Shown: positions 51,376-59,984, counted from the first letter of the stretch. The stretch: 64,000 nucleotides of DNA from Poindextera sp036272595 (GCA_036272595.1 DATAYM010000036.1:52374-116373), one strand, 5' to 3'. Made by a program: numbers and translations. Notes: generated from the sequence alone by a model not told the origin.

Positions 51376-52428
51376 TCTAACACGCCGCTCCCGCACCGCT
51401 TCCGCCAGATCGTCGAGCACCCGGACCGAGGTCTCCCAATCGATGCAGGCATCGGTGATCGACTGGCCGTAGGTGAGCGCGCGGCCTGGAACCAGGTCCT
51501 GGCGGCCGGCGACCAGGTGGCTTTCGACCATCACCCCCATGATCCGCCCCTCGCCGCCGGCCAGCTGGGCGCAGAGATCGGCGACCACCCCGGGCTGGTT
51601 CTCGTGCCGCTTGCCGCTGTTGGCGTGGCTGGCGTCGACCATCAGCCGCTCCGGCAGGCCGGCCTTGGCCAGGTCGGCGGCGGCGGCGGCGATCGAGGCG
51701 GCGTCGTAGTTGGGCGTCGCCCCGCCGCGCAGCACGATATGGGCGTCGTCATTGCCGACGGTGGTGACGATGGCGGCGCGGCCCTCCTTGTTCACCGACA
51801 GGAAGTGGTGCGGATTGAGCGCCGCCAGCACCGCGTCGACGGCGATCTTCACATCGCCGTTGGTGCCGTTCTTGAATCCCACCGGGCAGGACAGGCCCGA
51901 GGCCATCTCGCGATGGACCTGGCTTTCGGTGGTGCGCGCCCCGATGGCGCCCCAGGCCACCAGGTCGGCGATGTACTGCGGCGTGGTCACGTCGAGGAAC
52001 TCGCAGGCCGCCGGCAGGCCGAGCGCGGTGATGTCCAGCAGCACCCGCCGCGCCAGGCGCAGGCCGTCGTTGATTCGGAAGCCGCCGTCCAGGCCCGGGT
52101 CGTTGATCAGCCCCTTCCAGCCGACCGTGGTGCGCGGCTTCTCGAAATAGACCCGCATCAGCACCTCCAGCTCGTCGGTATGGCGCAGGCGCTCCGCCGT
52201 CAGCCGCCGGGCGTAGTCCAGCGCCGCCGTCGGATCGTGGATCGAACAGGGGCCGATGACGACCACCAGCCGGTCGTCCAGCCCGTGCAGGATGTCGTGC
52301 ACCGCACCGCGGGCGGCGGAGACCGTCTCGTCGATCATGAAGCTGGAGGGCGCCTCGCCGATCACCTGGGAGGGCGGGCTGAGCATCTGCAGGCGCGCGA
52401 TGCGAAGGTCGTCGGTGGAGGGGGACAT
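51292..52428 (-). CDS. 3-deoxy-7-phosphoheptulonate synthase (DAHP synthase, class I)
   Basis: First step of aromatic amino acid synthesis: condenses phosphoenolpyruvate with erythrose 4-phosphate. Class I motifs VVIGPCSIHDPTAALDYA, RVYFEKPRTTVGWKGLINDP and VDASHANSGKRHENQP are intact. From the ATG at 52428 the protein has 378 residues. The normal end is near LAEAVRERR. The last 28 or so residues (DLSQREREGPAAEG...) are encoded by an intergenic repeat. An aromatic-rich leader peptide and terminator lie upstream, implying control by attenuation. Confidence 0.93.
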   Translation of the reverse strand: MSPSTDDLRIARLQMLSPPSQVIGEAPSSFMIDETVSAARGAVHDILHGLDDRLVVVIGPCSIHDPTAALDYARRLTAERLRHTDELEVLMRVYFEKPRTTVGWKGLINDPGLDGGFRINDGLRLARRVLLDITALGLPAACEFLDVTTPQYIADLVAWGAIGARTTESQVHREMASGLSCPVGFKNGTNGDVKIAVDAVLAALNPHHFLSVNKEGRAAIVTTVGNDDAHIVLRGGATPNYDAASIAAAAADLAKAGLPERLMVDASHANSGKRHENQPGVVADLCAQLAGGEGRIMGVMVESHLVAGRQDLVPGRALTYGQSITDACIDWETSVRVLDDLAEAVRERRVRDLSQREREGPAAEGQREGEGLRPLGLT

Positions 52429-52465
52429 GGGGCTGGCTCCGGGAGGAAAACGGGAGCTGGCGGGC

Positions 52466-52495
52466 AAGAAAAAAGCCGCCAGGTCCTTGGCGGCT
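52466..52495 (-). terminator. Attenuator terminator of the DAHP synthase leader
   Basis: On the minus strand AGCCGCCA and TGGCGGCT form a perfect 8-bp stem with a 6-base loop, followed directly by TTTTTT. It lies between the leader-peptide stop and the DAHP synthase start, 38 bases before that start, where an intrinsic terminator can only make sense as a regulator. Confidence 0.85.
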
Positions 52496-52520
52496 GACGG
52501 GAAGTTCGGCTTGGATTTCG

Positions 52521-52604
52521 TTAGGCCAAGCGATCCTCCGCCGGCGCCAGGGGCGTCGGATAGCCGAAATACCAAAAGTAGAATTGGCTGGCGGCGAGGA
52601 TCAT
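52521..52604 (-). CDS. Leader peptide of the DAHP synthase gene (aromatic-rich)
   Basis: A 27-codon reading frame starting MILAASQ, then FYFWYFGY at residues 8-15: three Phe, three Tyr and one Trp in eight codons. It ends TAA 25 bases before the terminator stem. The composition is what ribosome-stalling control by aromatic aminoacyl-tRNA needs. No strong ribosome site is seen before the ATG, which is a weak point. Attenuation is inferred from the arrangement. Confidence 0.75.
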   Translation of the reverse strand: MILAASQFYFWYFGYPTPLAPAEDRLA

Positions 52605-52649
52605 GGGAGCGGCGATATAGACCGCGGCTGGGCCGTTGTCACCCCTTTG

Positions 52650-52836
52650 AGACCTCTCCCGGAGGGAGAGGGAGGGGCCCAGAGCGAAGCGAATGGGAGG
52701 GCGAGGGGTTACGCCCTCACCGATTCAGGCGCCTCCGATCGACGCTGCCGCAGAGCCAGCCCGGATAGGCCGTAACCCCTCATCCTCCCACAGCGCTGCG
52801 CGCTGCGGGCCCCTCCTTCTCCCTCTGGGAGAAGTC
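52650..52836. repeat. Large inverted intergenic repeat, copy 2
   Basis: It starts GACCTCTCCCGGAGGGAGAG and ends in the opposite sense with CTCCCTCTGGGAGAAGTC. It contains GGAGGGGCCC, GAGGGGTTACG and CGTAACCCCTCA elements shared with copy 1. It lies between the DAHP synthase leader and the TauD-like gene and stops 2 bases before the latter's stop codon. Confidence 0.75.
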
Positions 52837-52838
52837 TT

Positions 52839-53861
52839 TCAGTTCACCGCGTCCAGCCGGCTGATGGTCTTCTTGTCCGCCCAGTGGCTTTGGGTGTTGT
52901 TGCGGAAATAGGGCGGGCGGTCGGCCAGGACGTCGGTCTCCAGCCACAGCCGCTTCAGGTGGCGAACCTTGCCGGCGGCGCGGTCGTCCACATAGGGCGC
53001 CCGGCCGTGCAGGACGTGGTAGTTGTTGACGAACTGCATGTCGCCGGGCTGGAAGTCCATGATCACGCTGTAGGCGCCGCTGTTGGCGCGGTCCTGCATC
53101 CATTGCAGCGCCTCAAGCGCCTTTTCGGTCAGACGCGGGGCGTCGGCATGGCGCTGGCTGGCGCGGATATAGCCGCCGATCAGCCGAGTGAAGAGCCGGC
53201 CGTTCCACTCGGTGAACACCGGCATCTCGTACCAGCCTCGCCGGCCGGGGCTCTGTTCGCCGCGCGCGTCATAGGGCTGCGGCTTGTAGAACTCCTCGGC
53301 AAGGTCCGGCCGCTCGCGCACCAGGTCGTTGTGCATGGCCACCGAATTGGCCACCGCCGACTGGCCGCCGGAGACGCCGACAGCCAGGCAGAGCAGGCCG
53401 ATCAGGTCCGAGCCGTCGCAGTGGAACTCCAGGCCGATCTGGCCGAGCTCGTTGCCGCGCGCGGTGGGATCGCCGGGCGCCTTGCCCTGGTCGGTGACGT
53501 CGCCGAGCAGGTGGCCCTTGGCGTTCTGCGGCCAGGGCCGGCCGAGATGGGCGCCGAGGCCCCAATAGGCCAGGCACATCTCGTCGTTCGAGTAGCGCTC
53601 GCGCGGCAGGCCACGGATCAGCACGAAGCCGCGGCCCTGCATCAGCTCGCCCTCGATGTCCTTCAGCCGCTTGCCCAGGGTCGGCAGCGGGAAGTCGGCC
53701 TTTTCGATGTCCAGCAGGTTCTCGCTCTTGGAGCGCGCGTGGGCGATGGCCGCGTCGATCTCGGCGACCTCGGCCGCGTCGAGCTGTTCGGTCCACCTGG
53801 ACGGGTCCGCCACATCCCCGGCCCGCCATTCGCAGGCCGTCTCCAGGACCTTGGGCGCCAT
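52839..53861 (-). CDS. TauD/TfdA-family Fe(II)/2-oxoglutarate dioxygenase
   Basis: A 340-residue oxygenase. The iron site is FHCDGSD (HxD) with a distal His in NNYHVLHGRAPY. The 2-oxoglutarate-binding Arg lies in RHLKRLWLE. The family hydroxylates diverse small molecules; the substrate is unknown here. It follows the D-aminoacylase-like gene by 15 bases, so the two may form an operon. Confidence 0.87.
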   Translation of the reverse strand: MAPKVLETACEWRAGDVADPSRWTEQLDAAEVAEIDAAIAHARSKSENLLDIEKADFPLPTLGKRLKDIEGELMQGRGFVLIRGLPRERYSNDEMCLAYWGLGAHLGRPWPQNAKGHLLGDVTDQGKAPGDPTARGNELGQIGLEFHCDGSDLIGLLCLAVGVSGGQSAVANSVAMHNDLVRERPDLAEEFYKPQPYDARGEQSPGRRGWYEMPVFTEWNGRLFTRLIGGYIRASQRHADAPRLTEKALEALQWMQDRANSGAYSVIMDFQPGDMQFVNNYHVLHGRAPYVDDRAAGKVRHLKRLWLETDVLADRPPYFRNNTQSHWADKKTISRLDAVN

Positions 53862-53876
53862 GATCGGTCTCCTTCT

Positions 53877-55607
53877 CTATTCCGCCGCCGCGGCCAAGGG
53901 CGCGGCCTTGCCGCCGCGCAGCAGCCGTCCGGGCAGGGCCTCGGTCGCCTCGCCGTCGCGATAGGTGACCTGGCCGGCCACCACGGTCGCCGTATAGCCC
54001 GAAGCCCGCTGGATCAGCCGGCGGCCGCCCGAGGGCAGGTCGTGGGCCACCTGGGGGCTGTGCAGGGTGAGGTTGTCGTAGTCGATGACGTTCAGGTCGG
54101 CGCGGTAGCCGGGGGCCAGCACGCCGCGGTCGTAGAGGCCGACGGCGCGGGCGGTCTCGCGGGTCTGCAGGCGAACCACCTGCGCCAGCGGGATCCTCGG
54201 CCCCCGCGTGCGGTCGCGGGTCCAGTGGGTGAGCATGGTGGTCGGGAAGCTGCCGTCGCAGATCATGCCGACATGGGCGCCGCCGTCGGACAGGCCCGGG
54301 ATGGCGTCCTTGTGATTGATCATGGCGTAGGCCGGATCGAGCGAGCCCTCGGCATAGTTCAGGAACGGCACATAGAGCATGCCGCGGCCGCCGTTGGTCA
54401 GCATGTGGTCGAGCGCGACCGCCTCCGGCCGCACACCCTTGGCGGCCGCGACGTGGACGACGGTGGTCGCCTCGGTGGGCTCGTAGTCCGGCCGGTCGCC
54501 CATCAGGTGCATGCGCACGAAGCCGCCGCCGGCGCCGCGGACGCCGTCCTCGGGCCGGCTGGCGAACAGCCGCTCGCGGAAACCTTCGTCCTTCAGCGCC
54601 TTGACCCGCTCGTCCAGCGGCAGCTTGGCGATCTCCTTGTAGACCGGATAGTGGGTGAACGGGTTCACCGTCAGCTCCAGCCCGAGCAGGATGCCGACCG
54701 GCCGCGCCGCCACCTGCGCCTTGATCCTCAGCCCGGCGCCGACGGCGTCCTCCACCGAGCGCAGCAGGGCCTTGTAGGACTGTGGCCGCACCGGGCTCTG
54801 GATCAGCGAGAACGACATCGGCCGGCCCGAGGCCTCGACCACCCGGCGCAGCATGGCGAACTCGGCGTCCTCGTCGGCGAAGTCGGAGACGAATTGCAGC
54901 ACCCCCTTGCCGGCCGCCTTCAGGCCCAGGGCGATGCCGGTCAGCTCGTCCTCGCCGGCGGTCAGGGTCGGGGTCGGCTGGCCGTCGCTGGTGCGGTGGT
55001 TCAGGGTGCGCGAGGTGGAAAAGCCCAGGGCTCCGGCCTCGGCCGCCGCCTTGGTGATCTCCGCCATCGCGGCGATGTCGGTCTCGGTGGCCGGCTCGCG
55101 GTTGGCGCCGCGCTCGCCCATCACGAAAACGCGCACCGCCGCGTGCGGCAGCTGCGAGCCGATATCGACGTCGAAGCGGCGCTTTTCCAGGCTGGCCAGA
55201 TAGTCGGGATAGCTCTCCCAGTTCCACGGCAGGCCCTGGCTCAGCACCGGGAAGGGAATGTCCTCGACCCCTTCCATCAGCCGCACCAGCCGGTCGTGGT
55301 CCTGCGGCCGGCAGGGCGCGAAACCGACGCCGCAATTGCCCATCACCACCGTGGTCACCCCGTGCCAGGACGAGGGCTGCATCCGCTCGTCCCAGGTGGC
55401 CTGGCCGTCATAGTGGGTATGGATGTCGACGAAGCCGGGCGTCACCACCTTGCCCCTGGCGTCGATCTCCTCGGCGCCTCGGCCGGCGATGTCGCCGACG
55501 GCGGCGATCAGGCCGTCCTTGACGGCCACGTCGGCTTCGGCCGGGGCCGAGCCCTGGCCGTCGTGGACGAGGCCGCCGCGCACGACGAGATCGTAGGCAT
55601 GGTCCAT
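53877..55607 (-). CDS. Amidohydrolase, N-acyl-D-amino-acid deacylase-like
   Basis: A 576-residue amidohydrolase. The first metal motif is DIHTHYDGQATWD, followed by VVMGNCGVGFAP with the metal-bridging Cys typical of D-aminoacylases and GGAHVGMICDG near the end. GDIAGRGAEEIDARGKVVTPGF is the usual beta-sandwich lead-in. The true substrate (acyl amino acid or other amide) is not known. The ATG at 55607 has GAGGAAA upstream. That ribosome site is duplicated in tandem. Confidence 0.87.
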   Translation of the reverse strand: MDHAYDLVVRGGLVHDGQGSAPAEADVAVKDGLIAAVGDIAGRGAEEIDARGKVVTPGFVDIHTHYDGQATWDERMQPSSWHGVTTVVMGNCGVGFAPCRPQDHDRLVRLMEGVEDIPFPVLSQGLPWNWESYPDYLASLEKRRFDVDIGSQLPHAAVRVFVMGERGANREPATETDIAAMAEITKAAAEAGALGFSTSRTLNHRTSDGQPTPTLTAGEDELTGIALGLKAAGKGVLQFVSDFADEDAEFAMLRRVVEASGRPMSFSLIQSPVRPQSYKALLRSVEDAVGAGLRIKAQVAARPVGILLGLELTVNPFTHYPVYKEIAKLPLDERVKALKDEGFRERLFASRPEDGVRGAGGGFVRMHLMGDRPDYEPTEATTVVHVAAAKGVRPEAVALDHMLTNGGRGMLYVPFLNYAEGSLDPAYAMINHKDAIPGLSDGGAHVGMICDGSFPTTMLTHWTRDRTRGPRIPLAQVVRLQTRETARAVGLYDRGVLAPGYRADLNVIDYDNLTLHSPQVAHDLPSGGRRLIQRASGYTATVVAGQVTYRDGEATEALPGRLLRGGKAAPLAAAAE

Positions 55608-55608
55608 G

Positions 55609-55638
55609 GTCGTTTCCTCTTGGGTCGTTTCCTCTTGG
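55609..55638. repeat. Tandem 15-bp duplication over the amidohydrolase ribosome site
   Basis: GTCGTTTCCTCTTGG is present twice head to tail (55609-55623 and 55624-55638). On the minus strand each copy holds AAGAGGAAACGAC, so the gene has two ribosome-site copies. The copy at 6 bases from the ATG is presumably the functional one. Confidence 0.8.
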
Positions 55639-55832
55639 ATCACGCCTATTTGGCGCGCGCGGCCGGCCTCTGGTCAAGTCAAGAAGACCCAGTACAGCTT
55701 ATTCAAAATGGAGAAAAAGTAATCGCCCGCAGTCCGGCCAGAACCTTGCAAACCCTTGCCCGCAACCCGATTTCCCGGAACACAAGGATGCCCCAGGGCA
55801 TTCTTGCTGGACACGGAAGGGACTTATCGAAG

Positions 55833-55955
55833 ATGGCCAAGGTGCTTTTGGGGTTCGGGGCGATGCTGGGCATAGCGCTCGGCCTGATGCTGCCGGCGCC
55901 GGCCCACGGCGTCCACGATCAACACCTGATCGTCCCCGGAGCTTCGGCGCGCTAG
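55833..55955 (+). CDS. Possible small exported protein
   Basis: A 40-residue frame reading MAKVLLGFGAMLGIALGLML followed by PAPAHGVHDQHL. It has the look of a signal peptide or single membrane span with a short tail. It fills an otherwise empty 365-base gap between the amidohydrolase and polA. No family was recognised and the ribosome site is only fair, so it may not be a gene. Confidence 0.3.
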   Translation: MAKVLLGFGAMLGIALGLMLPAPAHGVHDQHLIVPGASAR

Positions 55956-55972
55956 CCGAGACTCTTCCCCGG

Positions 55973-58834
55973 CTAGTGGGCTTCGTCCCAGTTCGCCGCG
56001 GCGCGGGCCTCGACCACCAGCGGGACGCTTAGGGCGACGGCCGGCTCGGCGGCCTGCTCCATCACCGCGCTGACCACCCGGCAGGTCTCGGCGGCCTCCG
56101 CCTCCGGCGCCTCGAACACCAGTTCGTCGTGCACCTGCAGCAGCATGCGCGAGGCGAGGCCGGCCTTCGCCAGCGCGTCCGGCATGCGGATCATGGCCCG
56201 GCGGATGACGTCGGCGGCGGTGCCCTGGATCGGGGCGTTGATCGCCGCCCGCTCGGCGAACTGGCGGTGCGCCACCGTGGTCGAGCGGATGTCGGGAATA
56301 TTGACCTTGCGGCCGAACAGGGTGGTGACGAAGCCGTGTTCGCGCACCAGGGCGCGGGTGCGGTCCATATAGGCGCGGATGCCGGGGAAGCGGTCGAAAT
56401 AGGTCTCGATATAGGCCCCGGCCTCGTCGCGCGGGATCGACAGCTGGTTGGCGAGGCCGAAGGCGGAAATGCCGTAGATGATGCCGAAATTGATCGCCTT
56501 GGCGCGCCGGCGGGTCTCCGCCGGCATGCCCTCGATTGGCACCCCGAACATTTCCGATGCGGTCATGGCGTGGATGTCGTGGCCGGCCTGGAAGGCCGTC
56601 TTCAGCTGCGGGATGTCGCCGATGTGGGCCAGCAGGCGCAGCTCGATCTGGCTGTAGTCGGCGCTGATCAGGAGATGGCCGGGCTCGGCGATGAAGGCCT
56701 TGCGGATCTTGCGGCCTTCCTCGGTGCGCACCGGGATGTTCTGCAGGTTCGGATCGTTCGACGACAGCCGCCCGGTGGTGGTCGAGGCCAGGGCGTAGGA
56801 GGTGTGCACCCGGCCGGTCCGCTCCGAGATGGCCTGGGCCAGGTTGTCGGTATAGGTGCCCTTCAGCTTGGAGAGCTGGCGCCAGTCCAGCAGCACCCGC
56901 GGCAGGGGCTGGCCCTGGGCGGCCAGATCCTCCAGGATCCGCACGTCCGTGCCCCAGGCGCCGGTCGCGGTCCTCTTGGCGCCCGTCAGACCCATCTCGC
57001 CGAACAGCACGTCGCCGATCTGTTTCGGCGAGCCGAGGTTGAACGGCCGTCCGACAATGCGCCGCGCCTCGGCCTCCAGCTCGGCCATGCGCATGGAAAA
57101 GTCGTTGCTGAGCAGGCGCAGCTGCTCGGGATCGATGCGGATCCCCTCATTCTCCATCCGCGCCAGCACCGCCGGCATCGGCCGCTCCAGGGTCTCGTAG
57201 ACGCTGAGCACCCGCTCGCGCGCCAGCCGCGGGCGCAAATGGTTGTAGAGCCGCAAGGTGACGTCGGCGTCCTCGGCGGCGTAGCAGGTCGCCGCCTCCA
57301 GCGGCACGTGCCTGAAGCTCTTCCGCGCCTTGCCGGTCCCGGCCACGGTCTTGAAGCTGATCGGCTCGTGGTTCAGCCACAGCTTGGCGAGTTCGTCCAT
57401 GCCGTGGTTGTGCATGCCGGCCTCCAGCACATAGGAGATCAGCATGGTGTCCTCGATCGGCGCGACGGCGATGCCGTGGCGCGACAGCACCGCCATGTCG
57501 TACTTGGCGTTCTGGGCGATCTTGATCACCGCCGGGTCTTCCAGGAGCGGCTTCAGCCGCGCCATCACCTCGGCGACGGGAATCTGGTCCAGGTCGGGTG
57601 CGGCTTCGAACTGCAGCTTGTCGGTCTCGCCGCAATGGCCGACCGGGATGTAGCAGGCCTCGCCCGGCGCCACGGCCAGGGAGACGCCGCAGAGGTCGGC
57701 ATTGGCGGAATCGAGCGCGTCGGTCTCGGTGTCGAAGGCGACCAGGCCTTGCGCCCGGGCGCGGGCGATGAAGCCGTCCAGGGTCGCCAGGTCGCGCACG
57801 CAGACATAGCCGGTGGTGTCGATCGGTCCCTGGGGCGCGACATCGGCCGCCGGCTGCGGCTTCGGCCTGGAGCCGCCGGTCAGCGCCTCGTCGACCCGCC
57901 GCGCCAGGGTGCGGAATTCCATGGTCTCCAGGAAACCGGCCAGCACCACCCGGTCCGGCTCGGCCACCTCCAGCTCGTCCAGCGGCGAGGGCAGCGGCGT
58001 GTCGCAATCCAGCCGCACCAGCTCGCGCGACAGCCGGATCTGGTCGGCGAAGTCGATCAGGGTCTGGCGGCGCTTGTCCTGCTTGATCTCGCCGGCGCGG
58101 GCCAACAGCGTGTCGAGGTCGCCATATTCCAGGATCAGCGCCGAGGCGGTCTTGATGCCGATGCCGGGCGCGCCCGGCACGTTGTCCACCGAATCGCCGC
58201 ACAGGGCCTGGACGTCGACCACCTTGTCCGGCGGCACGCCGAACTTCTCGGCCACTTCGGACGGGCCGAGACGGATGTTCTTCATCGGGTCGAACATCGA
58301 GACCCGCTCGCCGACCAGCTGCATCAGGTCCTTGTCGGAGGAGACGATCACCACCTCGCCGCCCTGGTCGCGCACGTGGCAGGAATAGGCGGCGATCAGG
58401 TCGTCGGCCTCGTAGCCAGGCAGCTCCAGGCAGGGCACGCCGAAGGCCTTGGTCGCCTCGCGCACCAGCGGGAACTGCGGCGTCAGATCCTCGGGCGCCG
58501 GCGGCCGGTGGGCCTTGTAGTCGGCGTAGAGGTCGTTGCGGAAAGTCCGCTCGGAATGGTCGAAGATCACCGCAAGGTGGGTCGGCGCGTCGGGCGCCGC
58601 CTTCATGTCGACGAGCAGCTTCCACAGCATGTTGCAGAAGCCGGCGACGGCGCCCACCGGCAGGCCGTCGGACTTGCGGGTCAGCGGCGGCAGGGCGTGG
58701 TAGGCGCGGAAGATGTAGCCGGAGCCGTCGACCAGGTAGAGCCGCGTGACCGGGCCGTCCTGGGTGAGTTCGCGGGGGCTGTCGGCGAAGGTTTCGGGCG
58801 CGTCGGCGGCCAGGTCTGTCGGGGCGTCGGTCAT
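55973..58834 (-). CDS. polA: DNA polymerase I
   Basis: A 953-residue polymerase for Okazaki-fragment processing and repair. The 5'-3' exonuclease domain is at about 30-320 (LYLVDGSGYIFRAYHA, YEADDLIAAY). The 3'-5' exonuclease keeps its acidic residues (FDTETDALDS, NAKYDMAVLSRHG, YAAEDADVTL), so proofreading looks intact. The polymerase domain has DYSQIELRLLAHI, NFGIIYGIS and VHDELVFEA. The ATG at 58834 follows the family better than upstream starts. It is divergent from the glycosylase gene. Confidence 0.96.
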   Translation of the reverse strand: MTDAPTDLAADAPETFADSPRELTQDGPVTRLYLVDGSGYIFRAYHALPPLTRKSDGLPVGAVAGFCNMLWKLLVDMKAAPDAPTHLAVIFDHSERTFRNDLYADYKAHRPPAPEDLTPQFPLVREATKAFGVPCLELPGYEADDLIAAYSCHVRDQGGEVVIVSSDKDLMQLVGERVSMFDPMKNIRLGPSEVAEKFGVPPDKVVDVQALCGDSVDNVPGAPGIGIKTASALILEYGDLDTLLARAGEIKQDKRRQTLIDFADQIRLSRELVRLDCDTPLPSPLDELEVAEPDRVVLAGFLETMEFRTLARRVDEALTGGSRPKPQPAADVAPQGPIDTTGYVCVRDLATLDGFIARARAQGLVAFDTETDALDSANADLCGVSLAVAPGEACYIPVGHCGETDKLQFEAAPDLDQIPVAEVMARLKPLLEDPAVIKIAQNAKYDMAVLSRHGIAVAPIEDTMLISYVLEAGMHNHGMDELAKLWLNHEPISFKTVAGTGKARKSFRHVPLEAATCYAAEDADVTLRLYNHLRPRLARERVLSVYETLERPMPAVLARMENEGIRIDPEQLRLLSNDFSMRMAELEAEARRIVGRPFNLGSPKQIGDVLFGEMGLTGAKRTATGAWGTDVRILEDLAAQGQPLPRVLLDWRQLSKLKGTYTDNLAQAISERTGRVHTSYALASTTTGRLSSNDPNLQNIPVRTEEGRKIRKAFIAEPGHLLISADYSQIELRLLAHIGDIPQLKTAFQAGHDIHAMTASEMFGVPIEGMPAETRRRAKAINFGIIYGISAFGLANQLSIPRDEAGAYIETYFDRFPGIRAYMDRTRALVREHGFVTTLFGRKVNIPDIRSTTVAHRQFAERAAINAPIQGTAADVIRRAMIRMPDALAKAGLASRMLLQVHDELVFEAPEAEAAETCRVVSAVMEQAAEPAVALSVPLVVEARAAANWDEAH

Positions 58835-58952
58835 GGGCGGAAGATAGGCGCGGACGGCGGCCCGGTCATCCCCTCGCGAGGCCGCGCGAAGTTGGGGATT
58901 CGACGCCGCCGACCGCCTCTGGCAACCTTCGCTGGCCGGACCGCGAGGGGAC

Positions 58953-59624
58953 ATGGGCAGCTTCAAATCCATCTACGCCGTCGCCGCGGCGCGAAAGGGC
59001 GGCGATGCGGCGCTCGAGGCCCTGATCGCCGAACATCGGCCGAAGACCCGCGCCGAGATCGCCGCCACCCCCGACGACCGGCTGCTGGCGCTGATGACCC
59101 GGCGGGTGTTCCAGGCCGGCTTTTCCTGGAGCGTGATCGAGAACAAATGGCCCGGTTTCGAGGCCGCCTTCGAGGGCTTCGACCCGCGTCGGTGCGCCGC
59201 CATGAGCGAGGAGACCTTCGACGCGCTGCTGAAGGACGCGCGCATCGTCCGCAACGCCCAGAAGATCCTCTCGGTGCAGGCCAACGCGCGCTTCCTGCTG
59301 GACCTGGCGGCGCGGTCCGGCAGCGCCGGCAGCGCCATCGCCGACTGGCCGGACGACGACTATGCCGGCCTGCTCGACCTCTTGAAGACCAAGGCCTCGC
59401 GACTGGGCGGCGAGTCGGCCATGCGCTTCCTGCGCGACGTGGGCAAGCCGTCCTTCATCACCTCGCGCGACGTGGCCGCGGCCCTGATCCGCGAAGGCGT
59501 CCTGACCCGGCCGCCCAGCGGCAAGCGGGACCTGCAGGCGGTGCAGGCGGCGTTCAACGGCTGGGCCAAGGAGTCCGGCCGCGACCTGACCGCCATCAGC
59601 CGCGTGCTGGCGATGAGCGTCTAG
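58953..59624 (+). CDS. DNA-3-methyladenine glycosylase I-like protein
   Basis: A 223-residue HhH-type glycosylase related to Tag: LMTRRVFQAGFSWSVIENKWPGF and FEGFDP are the substrate-pocket region, and DARIVRNAQKI follows. Tag removes 3-methyladenine from DNA. The zinc-binding Cys/His residues of E. coli Tag (at the N-terminus and near the end) are not seen, so this is a divergent, zinc-free member. It is divergent from polA, which fits a repair role. Confidence 0.75.
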   Translation: MGSFKSIYAVAAARKGGDAALEALIAEHRPKTRAEIAATPDDRLLALMTRRVFQAGFSWSVIENKWPGFEAAFEGFDPRRCAAMSEETFDALLKDARIVRNAQKILSVQANARFLLDLAARSGSAGSAIADWPDDDYAGLLDLLKTKASRLGGESAMRFLRDVGKPSFITSRDVAAALIREGVLTRPPSGKRDLQAVQAAFNGWAKESGRDLTAISRVLAMSV

Positions 59625-59631
59625 CGCCGGC

Positions 59632-59880
59632 CTAGTGCCCGCCCGGGCCCTCGTAGACGCCGGGGGCCAGTTCCTCGTTCTCGTCGACCGCCTCGTCGGC
59701 GATCAGCACGAAGCGGCGGTCGCAATAGCCGCATACGACGAACGGCTCGTCGCCCATCTCCAGATAGACGCGCGGATGGCCGAGCGCGCCGCCGACGCCG
59801 TCGCAGGCGACGCGGCGCACGCGCACCTTGATCACCTCCGGCGGATCGCGGTTCAGGTCTTGGGCGACATCGGGGTTCAT
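59632..59880 (-). CDS. CHCC-type zinc-finger protein (NDUFS6-like)
   Basis: An 82-residue protein with VACDGVGGALGHPRVYLEM and CGYCDRRF: one Cys, one His and a CxxC pair, the CHCC zinc-finger of the family that includes the mitochondrial complex I subunit NDUFS6. The bacterial role is unproven. It ends 7 bases past the convergent glycosylase stop. Confidence 0.87.
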   Translation of the reverse strand: MNPDVAQDLNRDPPEVIKVRVRRVACDGVGGALGHPRVYLEMGDEPFVVCGYCDRRFVLIADEAVDENEELAPGVYEGPGGH

Positions 59881-59984
59881 CGGCGGAGCGGCTCCGGCGC
59901 GGCGCTTGGCATTGGGACGATGGGCGCATACCTATGCGGCGCGCCCGGCAGCGTCAATTCAACCAAAAGGCCCGAAACGACCGC

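Noticed and set aside
51199..52836. CRISPR array or insertion sequence around the DAHP synthase gene
   Set aside because: The repeats are inverted rather than direct, unevenly spaced and not separated by unique spacers. No transposase frame is present.
55776..55802. EcfG promoter before the small exported peptide
   Set aside because: GGAAC is followed at the right distance by CATT instead of CGTT, and there is no supporting gene evidence.
52884..55955. A 1023-codon open frame on the plus strand
   Set aside because: It runs antisense to the TauD-like and amidohydrolase genes, which have clear catalytic motifs. The long frame is a by-product of high GC. Only its last 40 codons lie outside them.
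56129..59635. A 1168-codon open frame on the plus strand
   Set aside because: It is antisense to polA and then runs out of frame through the glycosylase gene. It shows no domain of its own.
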